From NCBI GenBank assembly GCA_913056365.1, contig CAJXLT010000020.1, positions 1-47,463 on the forward strand: a stretch of DNA of 47,463 bases, in the 5' to 3' direction. Positions 1 to 8,599 of this stretch are shown here, one piece after another. A program made the translations under genes and the position numbers. Numbering within the stretch: the first letter of the stretch is position 1; each line of letters begins with the position of its first letter. Source of the DNA: an uncultured Paenibacillaceae bacterium (lineage in GTDB: Bacteria; Bacillota; Bacilli; Paenibacillales; K13). The notes below the pieces were generated by a model. That model was not told the DNA's origin. It worked only from the letters and a program-made list of their open reading frames with translations, and ran no database searches.

Positions 1-6
1 ATATAT

Positions 7-80
7 GCGGGTGTAGTTCAATGGTAGAACTCCAGCCTTCCAAGCTGGTAGCGTGGGTTCGATTCCCATCACCCGCTCCA
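7..80 (+). tRNA. tRNA-Gly (anticodon UCC)
   Basis: The 7-bp acceptor stem GCGGGTG/CACCCGC closes a standard cloverleaf. The anticodon stem CCAGC/GCTGG carries the loop CTTCCAA, so the anticodon is TCC (glycine). The T arm reads GTGGGTTCGATTCCCAT. The 3' CCA is encoded, giving 74 nt. It stands alone here and is followed at once by a terminator. Confidence 0.97.
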
Positions 81-97
81 TACTGTAGTAGTTTCTT

Positions 98-125
98 AAA
101 GCCTTGAGACGCAGGGCTTTTTTTT
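98..125 (+). terminator. Rho-independent terminator after tRNA-Gly
   Basis: AAAGCC pairs with GGGCTTT across a 10-nt loop, and the 3' side runs into eight or more T. It ends the tRNA-Gly transcript. Confidence 0.85.
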
Positions 126-407
126 AGTGTCCTGCGGATGATAGACGTACAGATCCGTTAATCGTCTCCCGTATGAAGCATAGGGAAGGTGTTTTTTGCA
201 CAGATAATGAACAAGATAAGAAAAGATCGTTATGTTGATTCATTTTTATTATATAAGGGTATAGCATGATGTAGGCCCTTTATTCTGATTTTGTTCGGTT
301 TTTTGCTTCAAAATGAAGATTTTTGTTGTGATATTTAGTATGATGGTACGTAGGGGCTTTAATCGGGTTAACGTGGATGATTACATATAGATGGGGTGAG
401 AAAGAGT
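126..407 (+). other. AT-rich non-coding leader upstream of ppc
   Basis: There is no plausible gene in this stretch. It is AT-rich and contains a small inverted repeat (CTTCAAAATGAAG near 307) and a possible -10 (TATGAT near 340), but no convincing -35 at the right spacing. The ppc promoter is presumably here; I cannot place it with confidence. Confidence 0.4.
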
Positions 408-3197
408 ATGACTGAACTGACTACAGACGTTAAACCAGCAAACACAGTGAATTTGTTGCGGAGGGATGTCCGCTTTCTAGGGAATATTCTAGGTGAGGTT
501 TTGGTCCATCACGGAGGCAATGATTTGCTCGATACGGTTGAGAAAATTCGAGAGATGAGCAAGTCTCTGCGTGCAAACTTCGTTCCCGAGATGCTCGAGG
601 AATTTATGCAAACGATTCGCACATTGCATCCAGATATACGTCATCAAGTTATTCGTGCATTCGCAATTTATTTCCAGCTTGTGAATATTGCAGAACAGAA
701 TCACCGGATACGCCGTAAGCGCGATTACGAGAGAGCTACAGAAGAGACCGTTCAGCCTGGGTCGATCGAAAGTATTATTATGGATTTGCGGGACCGCAAT
801 ATTCCATATGAAGAAGTACAGCAAATTCTGCAAGGGATTTCTCTCGAATTAGTCATGACGGCTCATCCGACAGAGGCGATGCGTCGCGTTGTCCGGGATA
901 TTCATCACCGCATTGCTCAAGAAATGATGCAGCTTGATAACCCGACTTTGACGATGAAGGAAAGAGAGAAGATGCGTCGCAAGCTTATGACAGAAGTACT
1001 CACACTGTGGCAAACGGATGAGTTGCGTGAACGGAAGCCGACCGTTCTGGATGAAGTACGCAATGGTATGTATTATTTTGATGAAACGCTCTTTGAGGCG
1101 CTTCCAGAAGTTTATGCTGAGTTAGAGCGTTGTCTGTCTAAGTATTATCCGAATCATAGCTGGCATGTTCCGACATTCTTGCGATTCGGCTCTTGGATCG
1201 GCGGTGACCGAGACGGGAATCCATCCGTAACTTGGGATATTACTTGGAAAGCTCTTGAACTGCATCGTCAAGTTGCGCTGCGGAAGTACATCGAGAGTCT
1301 CCGCGGACTGCAGAAGAAGCTGTCGTTCAGCACTACGATCGTCAATGTAAGTGACGAACTGTTGGAGTCCATTGCATGGGATAAGCAATGCATTGACTTG
1401 CCATCTGGAGAAGTATGGCACAATAGTGCAGAGCCGTACCGGATCAAGATTGCCTACATGATTGAGAAGCTTCAGAATGTAGGGAACAATCAAGTTTCAG
1501 ATGATGCGCGTTATCTGGATAAGGACCAGTTCTTGGATGAGATTAGATTGATTGATCGAAGCTTGCGCAACCATCACGCGGATAATATTTCTGAGGAGTT
1601 TATTAATGTTCTCGTTCGTCAAGTGGAGTTGTTCGGCTTCCACCTAGTGACATTAGATATTCGCCAACATAGTAAAGAGCATGAAGCAGCGATGACTGAA
1701 ATATTAGCGAACTTGGGTATTGTAGAGGATTACGGATCACTTGGGGAAGAAGAGAAGATTCAACTGCTCCATCGCCTGCTACAAGAAAAACGTCCTTTGA
1801 CATCCTCCTTTACGGGGTATTCTGATTCTACGGAGGAGACTCTGGCTGTTTACCGCACGGTGTACCGCGCACAGCAGGAATTTGGGACTGACTGTATTCG
1901 CCACTACTTGATCAGCATGACGCAAGGCGTGAGCGATCTGCTGGAGGTGCTGTTATTTGCCAAAGAAACAGGCTTGTACCAGCAGCACGTAGACGGTACT
2001 TATACGTGCACACTACAGCCGACTCCGTTATTTGAGACGATTGACGACTTACATGCAGCACCTTCGATCGTGAAGCAATTGTTCGAACTTCCGGCTTACC
2101 GGGCTAGTGTGAAGGCAATGGGCGATATGCAGGAAATTATGCTTGGTTATTCTGACAGCAACAAGGATGGCGGAGCATTGACGGCAAACTGGGAGCTGCG
2201 AGTGGCTCTTAAGGAAATTACACAAACAGCCAAGGCATACGGCGTCAAGCTGAAATTTTTCCATGGACGAGGCGGTGCTCTCGGCCGCGGGGGTATGCCG
2301 CTTAACCGCAGCATAATGGCACAACCTCCAGAGACGATCGGCGGCGGTATCAAGATTACGGAGCAAGGCGAGGTGCTCTCGTCCCGTTATTCCTTGCAAG
2401 GCATCGCATACCGCAGCTTGGAGCAAGCGACCTCTTCTCTGATTAAGGGCGCATTGTTGGCTAGGAATCCACAAAGCCAGGCAGACTTAGACAAGTGGGA
2501 GACGGTCATGCGCGACATCTCGGAAAAAGCGCAGACGAAATACCAAGATCTTATATTCCGCGATCCGGATTTCGTAACCTTCTTCAAGGAGTCTACTCCG
2601 CTGCAAGAGATTGGTGAGCTGAATATTGGCTCACGTCCGTCGAAGCGCAAGAACAGCGACAAGTTTGAAGACCTTCGCGCAATTCCTTGGGTATTCTCTT
2701 GGACGCAAAGCCGCTACTTGCTGCCTGCTTGGTACGCAGCTGGAACGGGCTTGAGAAGCTATGTACAAGATTCTAAGGAGCGCTTGCAGGTGCTCAGAGA
2801 CATGTACGAGCAATGGGGATTCTTCCGATCAACGATCGACAATTTGCAGATGGCGATTGCTAAAGCGGATTTATTGATTGCGAAGGAATATTCGAAGATG
2901 GTTCAGGATGATGTGGTGCGTAACCGGATCTTCGGATGGGTTGAAGAAGAGTACGCATTAACGTCATCACTGATACTGCAGATAACCGGACAAGAAGAGA
3001 TTCTGGACAACGTACCGGTTATTCAAGAATCTATTCGGTTGCGTAATCCATATGTCGATCCGCTCAGCTATATGCAAGTAGACCTACTGACAGAGCTGCG
3101 CGGACTTCGAGAGAAGGATGAGGAAGATTCAGACCTGCTGCGAGAAGTGCTGTTGACGATTAACGGTATAGCAGCAGGCCTTCGGAATACGGGCTGA
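408..3197 (+). CDS. ppc: phosphoenolpyruvate carboxylase
   Basis: The enzyme carboxylates PEP with bicarbonate to oxaloacetate, refilling the TCA cycle; it is cytosolic and usually a tetramer. At about 929 residues it has the family's length. Visible signatures are [12 protein letters not shown] with the catalytic His, [26 protein letters not shown], the glycine-rich loop [12 protein letters not shown], and the conserved C-terminus [11 protein letters not shown] choose ATG 408 because the GGGGTGA stretch at 393-399 gives it a normal spacing; a GTG at 396 is in frame but has no ribosome site. It is transcribed alone, ending in a strong terminator just before sigW. Confidence 0.97.
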   Translation: MTELTTDVKPANTVNLLRRDVRFLGNILGEVLVHHGGNDLLDTVEKIREMSKSLRANFVPEMLEEFMQTIRTLHPDIRHQVIRAFAIYFQLVNIAEQNHRIRRKRDYERATEETVQPGSIESIIMDLRDRNIPYEEVQQILQGISLELVMTAHPTEAMRRVVRDIHHRIAQEMMQLDNPTLTMKEREKMRRKLMTEVLTLWQTDELRERKPTVLDEVRNGMYYFDETLFEALPEVYAELERCLSKYYPNHSWHVPTFLRFGSWIGGDRDGNPSVTWDITWKALELHRQVALRKYIESLRGLQKKLSFSTTIVNVSDELLESIAWDKQCIDLPSGEVWHNSAEPYRIKIAYMIEKLQNVGNNQVSDDARYLDKDQFLDEIRLIDRSLRNHHADNISEEFINVLVRQVELFGFHLVTLDIRQHSKEHEAAMTEILANLGIVEDYGSLGEEEKIQLLHRLLQEKRPLTSSFTGYSDSTEETLAVYRTVYRAQQEFGTDCIRHYLISMTQGVSDLLEVLLFAKETGLYQQHVDGTYTCTLQPTPLFETIDDLHAAPSIVKQLFELPAYRASVKAMGDMQEIMLGYSDSNKDGGALTANWELRVALKEITQTAKAYGVKLKFFHGRGGALGRGGMPLNRSIMAQPPETIGGGIKITEQGEVLSSRYSLQGIAYRSLEQATSSLIKGALLARNPQSQADLDKWETVMRDISEKAQTKYQDLIFRDPDFVTFFKESTPLQEIGELNIGSRPSKRKNSDKFEDLRAIPWVFSWTQSRYLLPAWYAAGTGLRSYVQDSKERLQVLRDMYEQWGFFRSTIDNLQMAIAKADLLIAKEYSKMVQDDVVRNRIFGWVEEEYALTSSLILQITGQEEILDNVPVIQESIRLRNPYVDPLSYMQVDLLTELRGLREKDEEDSDLLREVLLTINGIAAGLRNTG

Positions 3198-3220
3198 TCG
3201 AACGTATTAGTATGCGATTA

Positions 3221-3243
3221 CCGGGCCATGCGGCCCGGTTTTT
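3221..3243 (+). terminator. terminator of ppc
   Basis: CCGGGCC-ATG-CGGCCCGG is followed by TTTTT. It separates ppc from sigW. Confidence 0.92.
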
Positions 3244-3271
3244 GGCGCTTTTATCGATAATTGAGTATAAT
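3242..3271 (+). promoter_or_regulatory. candidate housekeeping promoter of sigW
   Basis: TTGGCG at 3242-3247 and a perfect TATAAT at 3266-3271 are 18 bp apart, about 30 bp before the sigW start. The -35 overlaps the T run of the ppc terminator. No SigW-type TGAAAC/CGTA pair is visible upstream of sigW. Confidence 0.6.
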
Positions 3272-3304
3272 GATTACAGTAACCCAAGGCTGGGGGGGAC
3301 GGCG

Positions 3305-3877
3305 TTGGAAGGATTGGAGCCCAGATTGGCCAAACTAGCAAGGAATGGCGATCGTGAAGCGTTCCGCGAATTGGTACAGTTGTACAAGGATAAGATGTAT
3401 CATCTCGCATATCGAATGCTGAGCAATAAGCAGGAGGCAGAAGATGTTGTCCAGGAAACCTTCCTGCGTGTATATACGAATCTAAATCGGTATGATGATA
3501 CACATAAATTCTCCACTTGGATTTATCGGATTGCGACCAATCTGTGTATTGACCGGCTTCGCAAGCGTAAGGGCACGTTAAGCTTGGATGCGGAGAACCC
3601 GGAAGGTGAAGGGATAGATGGATATGACATGCTGTCTTCCTCAGATCCTCTGCCGGAACAGCAGCTCGTTTTGTCAGAGACGCAGCAGCTTATTCGTGAT
3701 GCAATTGAGAAGCTGCCAGCCAAGTATAAGTCGATTGTTATTTTACGTTATTTGCATGACATGTCCTTACAGGAGATTAGCAATGTGCTGAACATGCCTG
3801 TTACTACAATTAAGACGCGGGTACATAGGGGGCGGGAAGCGCTTCGAAAAAAATTGGATCAGCGTCACTTTTTTTGA
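3305..3877 (+). CDS. sigW: ECF RNA polymerase sigma factor, SigW type
   Basis: This alternative sigma factor of about 190 residues directs the cell-envelope stress response. Region 2 shows EAEDVVQETFLRVY and FSTWIYRIATNLCIDRLRKR. Region 4 shows KYKSIVILRYLHDMSLQEIS and the helix-turn-helix VTTIKTRVHRGREALRKKL. The likely start is TTG at 3305, spaced 6 nt from a G-rich ribosome site at 3292-3298; an upstream in-frame ATG (3212) lies in the ppc terminator and is not credible. The stop codon TGA forms the first bases of a SigW-type -35 element. rsiW follows 76 bp downstream. Confidence 0.93.
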   Translation: MEGLEPRLAKLARNGDREAFRELVQLYKDKMYHLAYRMLSNKQEAEDVVQETFLRVYTNLNRYDDTHKFSTWIYRIATNLCIDRLRKRKGTLSLDAENPEGEGIDGYDMLSSSDPLPEQQLVLSETQQLIRDAIEKLPAKYKSIVILRYLHDMSLQEISNVLNMPVTTIKTRVHRGREALRKKLDQRHFF

Positions 3878-3900
3878 AACATAATTTGAAGTGGCACGTA
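3875..3900 (+). promoter_or_regulatory. SigW-type ECF promoter in front of rsiW
   Basis: TGAAAC (3875-3880), 16 bp, CGTA (3897-3900) matches the known Bacillus SigW consensus exactly. The TGA of the -35 is the sigW stop codon. Transcription from here would give rsiW mRNA without sigW, feeding anti-sigma factor back on an active sigma factor. Confidence 0.8.
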
Positions 3901-3953
3901 TCGTATAACACAAGCAATCTAACCTCGGATTTCCGGGAAAGGGGAACCCTGTC

Positions 3954-4559
3954 GTGAAATGCAAGGAAGCGATCATTTTCATACATGAATATATGGACGG
4001 TGACCTGAACGAACAGGGGCGAACGGAACTCCGTCAACACTTGACGGATTGTATAGCGTGCAGACAACGTATGGACCAATACACGCGAACGACTGCGCTC
4101 ATACGTTCCATGCCGAGAACGAAGGTGCCTGAGCATCTGACGAACTCGATCATGCAGGCACTTCCTGGCACTTCGAAGCGTACTGCTTGGACGAGATGGG
4201 TCCGCCAGCATCCGGCTGTGACAGCCGCTGTGCTGTTCATTGCTGTCATGCTGATGAGTCTTGTATCCATGTGGGATGGTGACAATCGTTTAATGGTAAG
4301 AGGGAATGACTTGGATCAGTTAGTCATAACGAAGGATCAAGTCATTGTACCGGAAGGGCACACCATTAATGGCGATCTATATGTAGAGAACGGAAGATTA
4401 GTTGTAGAAGGTCAGGTTAATGGGAACCTGGTTGTCGTGGATGGCCAATTGAATCTAGCCTCGACAGCGCTCATCGGCGGAGAGCATTCCGAGATTAATC
4501 AAACGATCGATTGGTTATGGTTCAAGATGGGGGAATGGATGGAAGCGGTCACGCCCTAA
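3954..4559 (+). CDS. rsiW: anti-sigma-W factor, zinc-finger (ZAS) membrane protein
   Basis: It holds SigW at the membrane until envelope stress triggers its proteolysis. The cytoplasmic N-terminus has the zinc anti-sigma motif (His and two Cys in HLTDCIACR). One membrane helix lies around residues 84-103 (TAAVLFIAVMLMSLVSM). The outer part has short repeats (GDLYVENGRLVV, EGQVNGNLVVVDG) resembling a beta-solenoid of polymer-forming proteins. The start is GTG 3954 with GGAAAGGGG about 10 nt upstream. It is paired with sigW and probably also transcribed from the ECF promoter that overlaps the sigW stop. A terminator follows. Confidence 0.92.
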   Translation: MKCKEAIIFIHEYMDGDLNEQGRTELRQHLTDCIACRQRMDQYTRTTALIRSMPRTKVPEHLTNSIMQALPGTSKRTAWTRWVRQHPAVTAAVLFIAVMLMSLVSMWDGDNRLMVRGNDLDQLVITKDQVIVPEGHTINGDLYVENGRLVVEGQVNGNLVVVDGQLNLASTALIGGEHSEINQTIDWLWFKMGEWMEAVTP

Positions 4560-4576
4560 TCCATAATCGGATGAAT

Positions 4577-4619
4577 GAAGCCTCACTTGCTTATTGGAAG
4601 AGCAAGGGGGCTTCTTTTA
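4577..4619 (+). terminator. terminator of sigW-rsiW
   Basis: GAAGCC...GGCTTC with an additional inner TTGC/GCAA stem is followed by TTTTATT. It separates rsiW from cdaA. Confidence 0.85.
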
Positions 4620-4764
4620 TTGATCAAGCGGGTTATGCATACACGAATAGCTACACAGGTAGTTGCTGGGCATGTTATCTTGGAGTGGAATATGATAAAA
4701 TATAGCTATTGTCACAACATAGGGATAGTGTGCACAGAATTTACCGTTGAATCGAGGTGGGCTG

Positions 4765-5577
4765 ATGGGGATATTAGATGGCTTGCAAATTACAGACATG
4801 ATAGACATTCTCATCGTCAGCTATATTATATACCGTTTGATACTCGTAGTGAAAGGTACTCGTGCCGTTCAGCTTCTGAAAGGCATTATGGTCGTGATGA
4901 TTACGTGGGCCGTGAGTGTCTGGTTCAACTTGGATACGCTGAAATGGCTGATGAACCAGATGATTACGGTTGGCGTGTTGGCCGTGATTATCATCTTTCA
5001 ACCGGAATTGCGTAGGGCGTTAGAGCAATTGGGTCGCGGTAAGATATTCCTGCGTACGGTTAGCGAGGACGACCAGGAGTTTAATCAGCGGATAGGCGAA
5101 ATTATTAAGGCTATTAATTATTTAGCACGTAAAAAGATAGGGGCATTACTTGTCTTCGAACGAAATACAGGATTAACTGATTATGTGGAATCAGGTATTT
5201 CATTGCAAGCCCAGATTACATCAGAGCTTCTTATTAATATGTTCATCCCGAACACACCGTTGCACGACGGGGCTGTCATTATGAAGCAGAATACGATTAT
5301 GGCAGGAGGCTGTTATTTGCCATTGTCAGAGAATCCATTCATATCTAAGGAATTAGGCACACGGCATCGTGCGGCAATTGGTTTAAGTGAAGTGTCAGAT
5401 GCTATTTGTATCGTTGTGTCCGAAGAAACTGGACAAATATCGCTTGCGATGAATGGACAAGTTGTGCGCGATATCACAGAGGAATCGTTAATCTCGAAGC
5501 TGTTCACGGATTTGCGCCCTCAATCGAAAGATCGCGGTCCTTTCTGGAGGAGAAAGGGAGGACAGGCGAATGGATAA
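4765..5577 (+). CDS. cdaA: diadenylate cyclase (c-di-AMP synthase) CdaA
   Basis: The enzyme makes cyclic di-AMP from two ATP, a signal for potassium and osmotic balance and wall homeostasis. Three membrane helices fill residues 10-75. The DAC domain follows, with the hallmark DGA (NTPLHDGAVIM) and RHR (GTRHRAAIG) motifs. The length of about 270 residues is normal. ATG 4765 is preferred because GAGGTGG lies just upstream. It overlaps cdaR by 8 nt and is followed by glmM; this three-gene unit is conserved in Firmicutes, and CdaR and GlmM are known to bind CdaA and tune it. Confidence 0.96.
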   Translation: MGILDGLQITDMIDILIVSYIIYRLILVVKGTRAVQLLKGIMVVMITWAVSVWFNLDTLKWLMNQMITVGVLAVIIIFQPELRRALEQLGRGKIFLRTVSEDDQEFNQRIGEIIKAINYLARKKIGALLVFERNTGLTDYVESGISLQAQITSELLINMFIPNTPLHDGAVIMKQNTIMAGGCYLPLSENPFISKELGTRHRAAIGLSEVSDAICIVVSEETGQISLAMNGQVVRDITEESLISKLFTDLRPQSKDRGPFWRRKGGQANG

Positions 5578-7108
5578 GTGGTTTGATAATAAGAATGTCA
5601 TTCGCATCATTTCGATCGCGATCGGTATATTGCTATGGGTGGTTGTGCATTTGGATGAGGAGGCAGCGCCGGATAGAAGGGTTGCGACGCCTACATATAA
5701 TGAGAAAGTAATCTCAGATGTATCGATCAAACGTATTGGACTAGATTCTTCTCGATATCAACTAGTTGCGATCGAACCGGATAGTGTCAGAGTTACGGTC
5801 CGCGGCCCTGCACAAGAAGTAGACGGTCAATTTAAGGAAGGGACTGTCATCGCAGATCTATCCAATGTGAAGGCTGGAACTCAGACGATCGCACTGGAGA
5901 GCGCAGGCTTCCCAGAAGGATTTCAAGTGACTATAACGCCGCTGTTGGTGAAGGTAACGGTTGAGGAAATTCAGAGCAAGGAAGTACCTGTTACCGTGGA
6001 TGTGACGGGTCAACCGGAGGAAGGTTTCACGGTTGGCACTGCCGTGACGACGCCTAGAAGGGTTTACGTAACAGCGCCGGAGAGTCAGTTGAAGCGGATT
6101 ACTGGGGCACGAGTGACAGTGGATATCACTGGTCGGGATACTGCTCTGAACGGCGATTATAAGGTAGAGGCTGTCAATGCGCAAGGTGAAGTGTTGCAAG
6201 CAGCGATCCAACCGGCAATCGTTAATGTGGAAGTTCCGATTACGAGTCCGTTCTCGACAGTGCCGCTGCAGCTGCAATTTAGCGGGGAGACTCCAGAAGG
6301 TTACGCTGTAGCTTCCTACAAGATGAGTGTGAATGAAGTGACGATATATGGTGCAGATGATGTGCTGGAGCCTTATGAATTTTACGAAGGACCGACGTTA
6401 GACTTAAGCCGTCTGAATGCGAGCACATCGTATACACTGAACATTCCAGCAAGAGAAGGTATTGAGCAGATATTGCCGAACACAGTTAACGTAGAGATTG
6501 AAGTAGTGGCGTCAGTAGAGCGAACATTGGAAGCATTGCCAATCACGGTTATCGGCAACAACGATGCATACAGGACGAGCATTGTGAATCCGCAGGAAGG
6601 ACTGTTGGATGTAACGGTGGAAGGTGCTCCGGAGCTGATAGGCAATCTAACGGCAGAGAACGTACAACTTGTCGTTGATGTGAGTAATTTGCCAGCTGGG
6701 ACGCATGAAGTACCGTTGCGAGGCAGTCTGCCTACCTTTATGAAGTGGGACGAGAGCTTCCCCTCTACGGTTACGATTGAGATTTCGTCACGCGAAGATG
6801 ACGACACAGATGCAACTGTTGATCCAGATGAAGAGGGAACGGCAGATGATGCACAACCAGATGACGAGGAAGCTAGCACAGACGAGTCAGTAGAAATTGA
6901 ATCTAATGAGACAGACGACAGCGAAACTGTAACCGACGATGCACCGACAACGAATGAATCTGAAGACACAGTTGCGGATGAGAATGAGGATGCAACGGCG
7001 GATGCAGAGACGCCTGATGAGCAAGTGCAGGGGGAGACTGAACGAGAATCATCTGCGTCCTTGTTTGTTCCGCAGCAGGTGATGGAGCCGCAGGCATTCA
7101 GCCGCTAA
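5570..7108 (+). CDS. cdaR: CdaA regulatory protein, YbbR-domain (CdaR)
   Basis: A membrane-anchored extracellular regulator of CdaA. There is one N-terminal membrane helix (VIRIISIAIGILLWVVVHL), then several YbbR beta-domains up to about residue 405, showing repeated features such as VTVRGP, VTVDVTGQPEEGF and PAGTHEVPL. The last 100 residues are a very acidic, Asp/Glu/Thr/Ser-rich tail of low complexity. CdaR proteins usually end after the last YbbR domain or with a short tail, so this tail is long. It starts inside the end of cdaA with a GGGAGGA ribosome site, indicating coupled translation. The YbbR count is by eye. Confidence 0.93.
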   Translation: MDKWFDNKNVIRIISIAIGILLWVVVHLDEEAAPDRRVATPTYNEKVISDVSIKRIGLDSSRYQLVAIEPDSVRVTVRGPAQEVDGQFKEGTVIADLSNVKAGTQTIALESAGFPEGFQVTITPLLVKVTVEEIQSKEVPVTVDVTGQPEEGFTVGTAVTTPRRVYVTAPESQLKRITGARVTVDITGRDTALNGDYKVEAVNAQGEVLQAAIQPAIVNVEVPITSPFSTVPLQLQFSGETPEGYAVASYKMSVNEVTIYGADDVLEPYEFYEGPTLDLSRLNASTSYTLNIPAREGIEQILPNTVNVEIEVVASVERTLEALPITVIGNNDAYRTSIVNPQEGLLDVTVEGAPELIGNLTAENVQLVVDVSNLPAGTHEVPLRGSLPTFMKWDESFPSTVTIEISSREDDDTDATVDPDEEGTADDAQPDDEEASTDESVEIESNETDDSETVTDDAPTTNESEDTVADENEDATADAETPDEQVQGETERESSASLFVPQQVMEPQAFSR

Positions 7109-7186
7109 GAAATCACGATCCAATGGGTGCTTGCGTAAGGTATAGGAAGCAGAGATAGACACAATGGGAAAGGAAGACGATAAGGA

Positions 7187-8530
7187 ATGGGGAAATATTT
7201 TGGCACAGACGGTGTGCGAGGAATAGCGAATCAAGAGCTGTCTCCGGAGCTGGCGTTCAAGATCGGACGCTGCGGCGGCTATGTGCTTGCCGGTGAGACG
7301 GAAAGACCCAAGGTCGTCATTGGCCTCGATACACGCATTTCCGGTCCGATGCTGGAATCAGCCTTGATTGCAGGGCTGCTCTCCATCGGAGCAGATGTTA
7401 TACGACTAGGAGTAGTAACAACACCTACTGTCGCCTACTTAACGAGGGAACTGGGGGCGGCTGCTGGTGTTATGATCTCTGCCTCTCATAATCCAGTTGG
7501 GGATAATGGGATTAAGTTTTTTGGCAATGACGGCTACAAGCTATTAGATAAAACAGAAGCTGAAATCGAGAGGCTGATGGATGCCGAGGCAGACAGGCTC
7601 CCTCGTCCGATCGGAGCAGCAATGGGTACTGTGCAGACCGACGAACAGGCGAAGTACCGCTATATCGAATATTTGAAGACAACTGTGAAGCATAGCTTTG
7701 ACGGCATGAAGATTGTGCTCGATTGCGCGCATGGCGCAGCCTATGAGCTGGCACCGAAGATCTTCCGTGAGTTGGGCGCTGAGGTGTATACGATCGGAGC
7801 AGAGCCGAACGGATTGAATATTAATGAGAATTGCGGGTCTACCCATCCGCAACAGCTTAAGGAAGAAGTGCTTAAGCGTAAGGCAGATTTGGGATTGGCC
7901 TTTGACGGCGACGCAGACCGTTTAATTGCGATTGATGAGAATGGGGAAGAGGTCGATGGTGACTTCATTCTATGTATTTGCGGTGACGCTATGAATCAGA
8001 GTGGTGAACTGAAGGATCATACGATCGTCACTACTGTGATGAGCAATATCGGTTTCTTCAAAAGCATGGAACAGCTCGGAATGAAAGCCTTGCAAACAGC
8101 TGTCGGTGACCGTTACGTGATGGAAGCTATGCGCAAGGGTGGTTACAATCTCGGCGGGGAGCAGTCAGGTCATGTCATTTTCTTAGATTATAATACAACA
8201 GGAGACGGCATCCTCACTGCGATCCAGCTAGTCGCTACCTTGAAGCAATCTGGGAAGTCACTTGGTACAGCGAAGCAGATGATGACCAAATATCCGCAGG
8301 TGCTCGTCAATGTGAAAGGTGTGGACAAATCCCGTCTGCAAGAGGATGCGAACGTAGCAGAGACGATAGCTGGCGTGGAGGCGAAGCTCGGGGATAATGG
8401 GCGAGTGCTCGTCCGTCCTTCAGGAACTGAGCCGCTAGTGCGCGTTATGGCTGAAGGACCTGACAAGGTGCTGGTGGAACATTATGTTGAGCAGATCGCT
8501 GCTGTTATTCGCGAGCGCTTGGCACTGTAA
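7187..8530 (+). CDS. glmM: phosphoglucosamine mutase GlmM
   Basis: It converts glucosamine-6-phosphate to glucosamine-1-phosphate, the step after GlmS on the way to UDP-GlcNAc and peptidoglycan. The 447 residues match the family. Motifs seen: start [14 protein letters not shown], active-site serine loop [16 protein letters not shown], metal loop DGDADRLI, sugar loop GGEQSGH and phosphate loop [12 protein letters not shown]. It is the third gene of the cdaA-cdaR-glmM unit, 78 bp after cdaR, and is followed by a 13-bp hairpin. Confidence 0.97.
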   Translation: MGKYFGTDGVRGIANQELSPELAFKIGRCGGYVLAGETERPKVVIGLDTRISGPMLESALIAGLLSIGADVIRLGVVTTPTVAYLTRELGAAAGVMISASHNPVGDNGIKFFGNDGYKLLDKTEAEIERLMDAEADRLPRPIGAAMGTVQTDEQAKYRYIEYLKTTVKHSFDGMKIVLDCAHGAAYELAPKIFRELGAEVYTIGAEPNGLNINENCGSTHPQQLKEEVLKRKADLGLAFDGDADRLIAIDENGEEVDGDFILCICGDAMNQSGELKDHTIVTTVMSNIGFFKSMEQLGMKALQTAVGDRYVMEAMRKGGYNLGGEQSGHVIFLDYNTTGDGILTAIQLVATLKQSGKSLGTAKQMMTKYPQVLVNVKGVDKSRLQEDANVAETIAGVEAKLGDNGRVLVRPSGTEPLVRVMAEGPDKVLVEHYVEQIAAVIRERLAL

Positions 8531-8550
8531 ATAGAGGGTGTATATAATGA

Positions 8551-8588
8551 GGAGCAACGTAGTGATGAATACTACGTTGCTCCTATTT
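8551..8588. terminator. hairpin terminator between convergent genes
   Basis: A 13-bp perfect stem, GGAGCAACGTAGT (8551-8563) with ACTACGTTGCTCC (8571-8583), lies just after glmM and just before the end of the minus-strand gene at 8600. T-rich bases follow on the plus side (TATTTATT). It can serve both directions. Confidence 0.8.
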
Positions 8589-8599
8589 ATTCGCAGCCA

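Noticed and set aside
6382-6969. Long minus-strand open frame opposite cdaR
   Set aside because: It mirrors the acidic, low-complexity tail of CdaR, giving a Ser/Val-rich string with no ribosome site or known domain.
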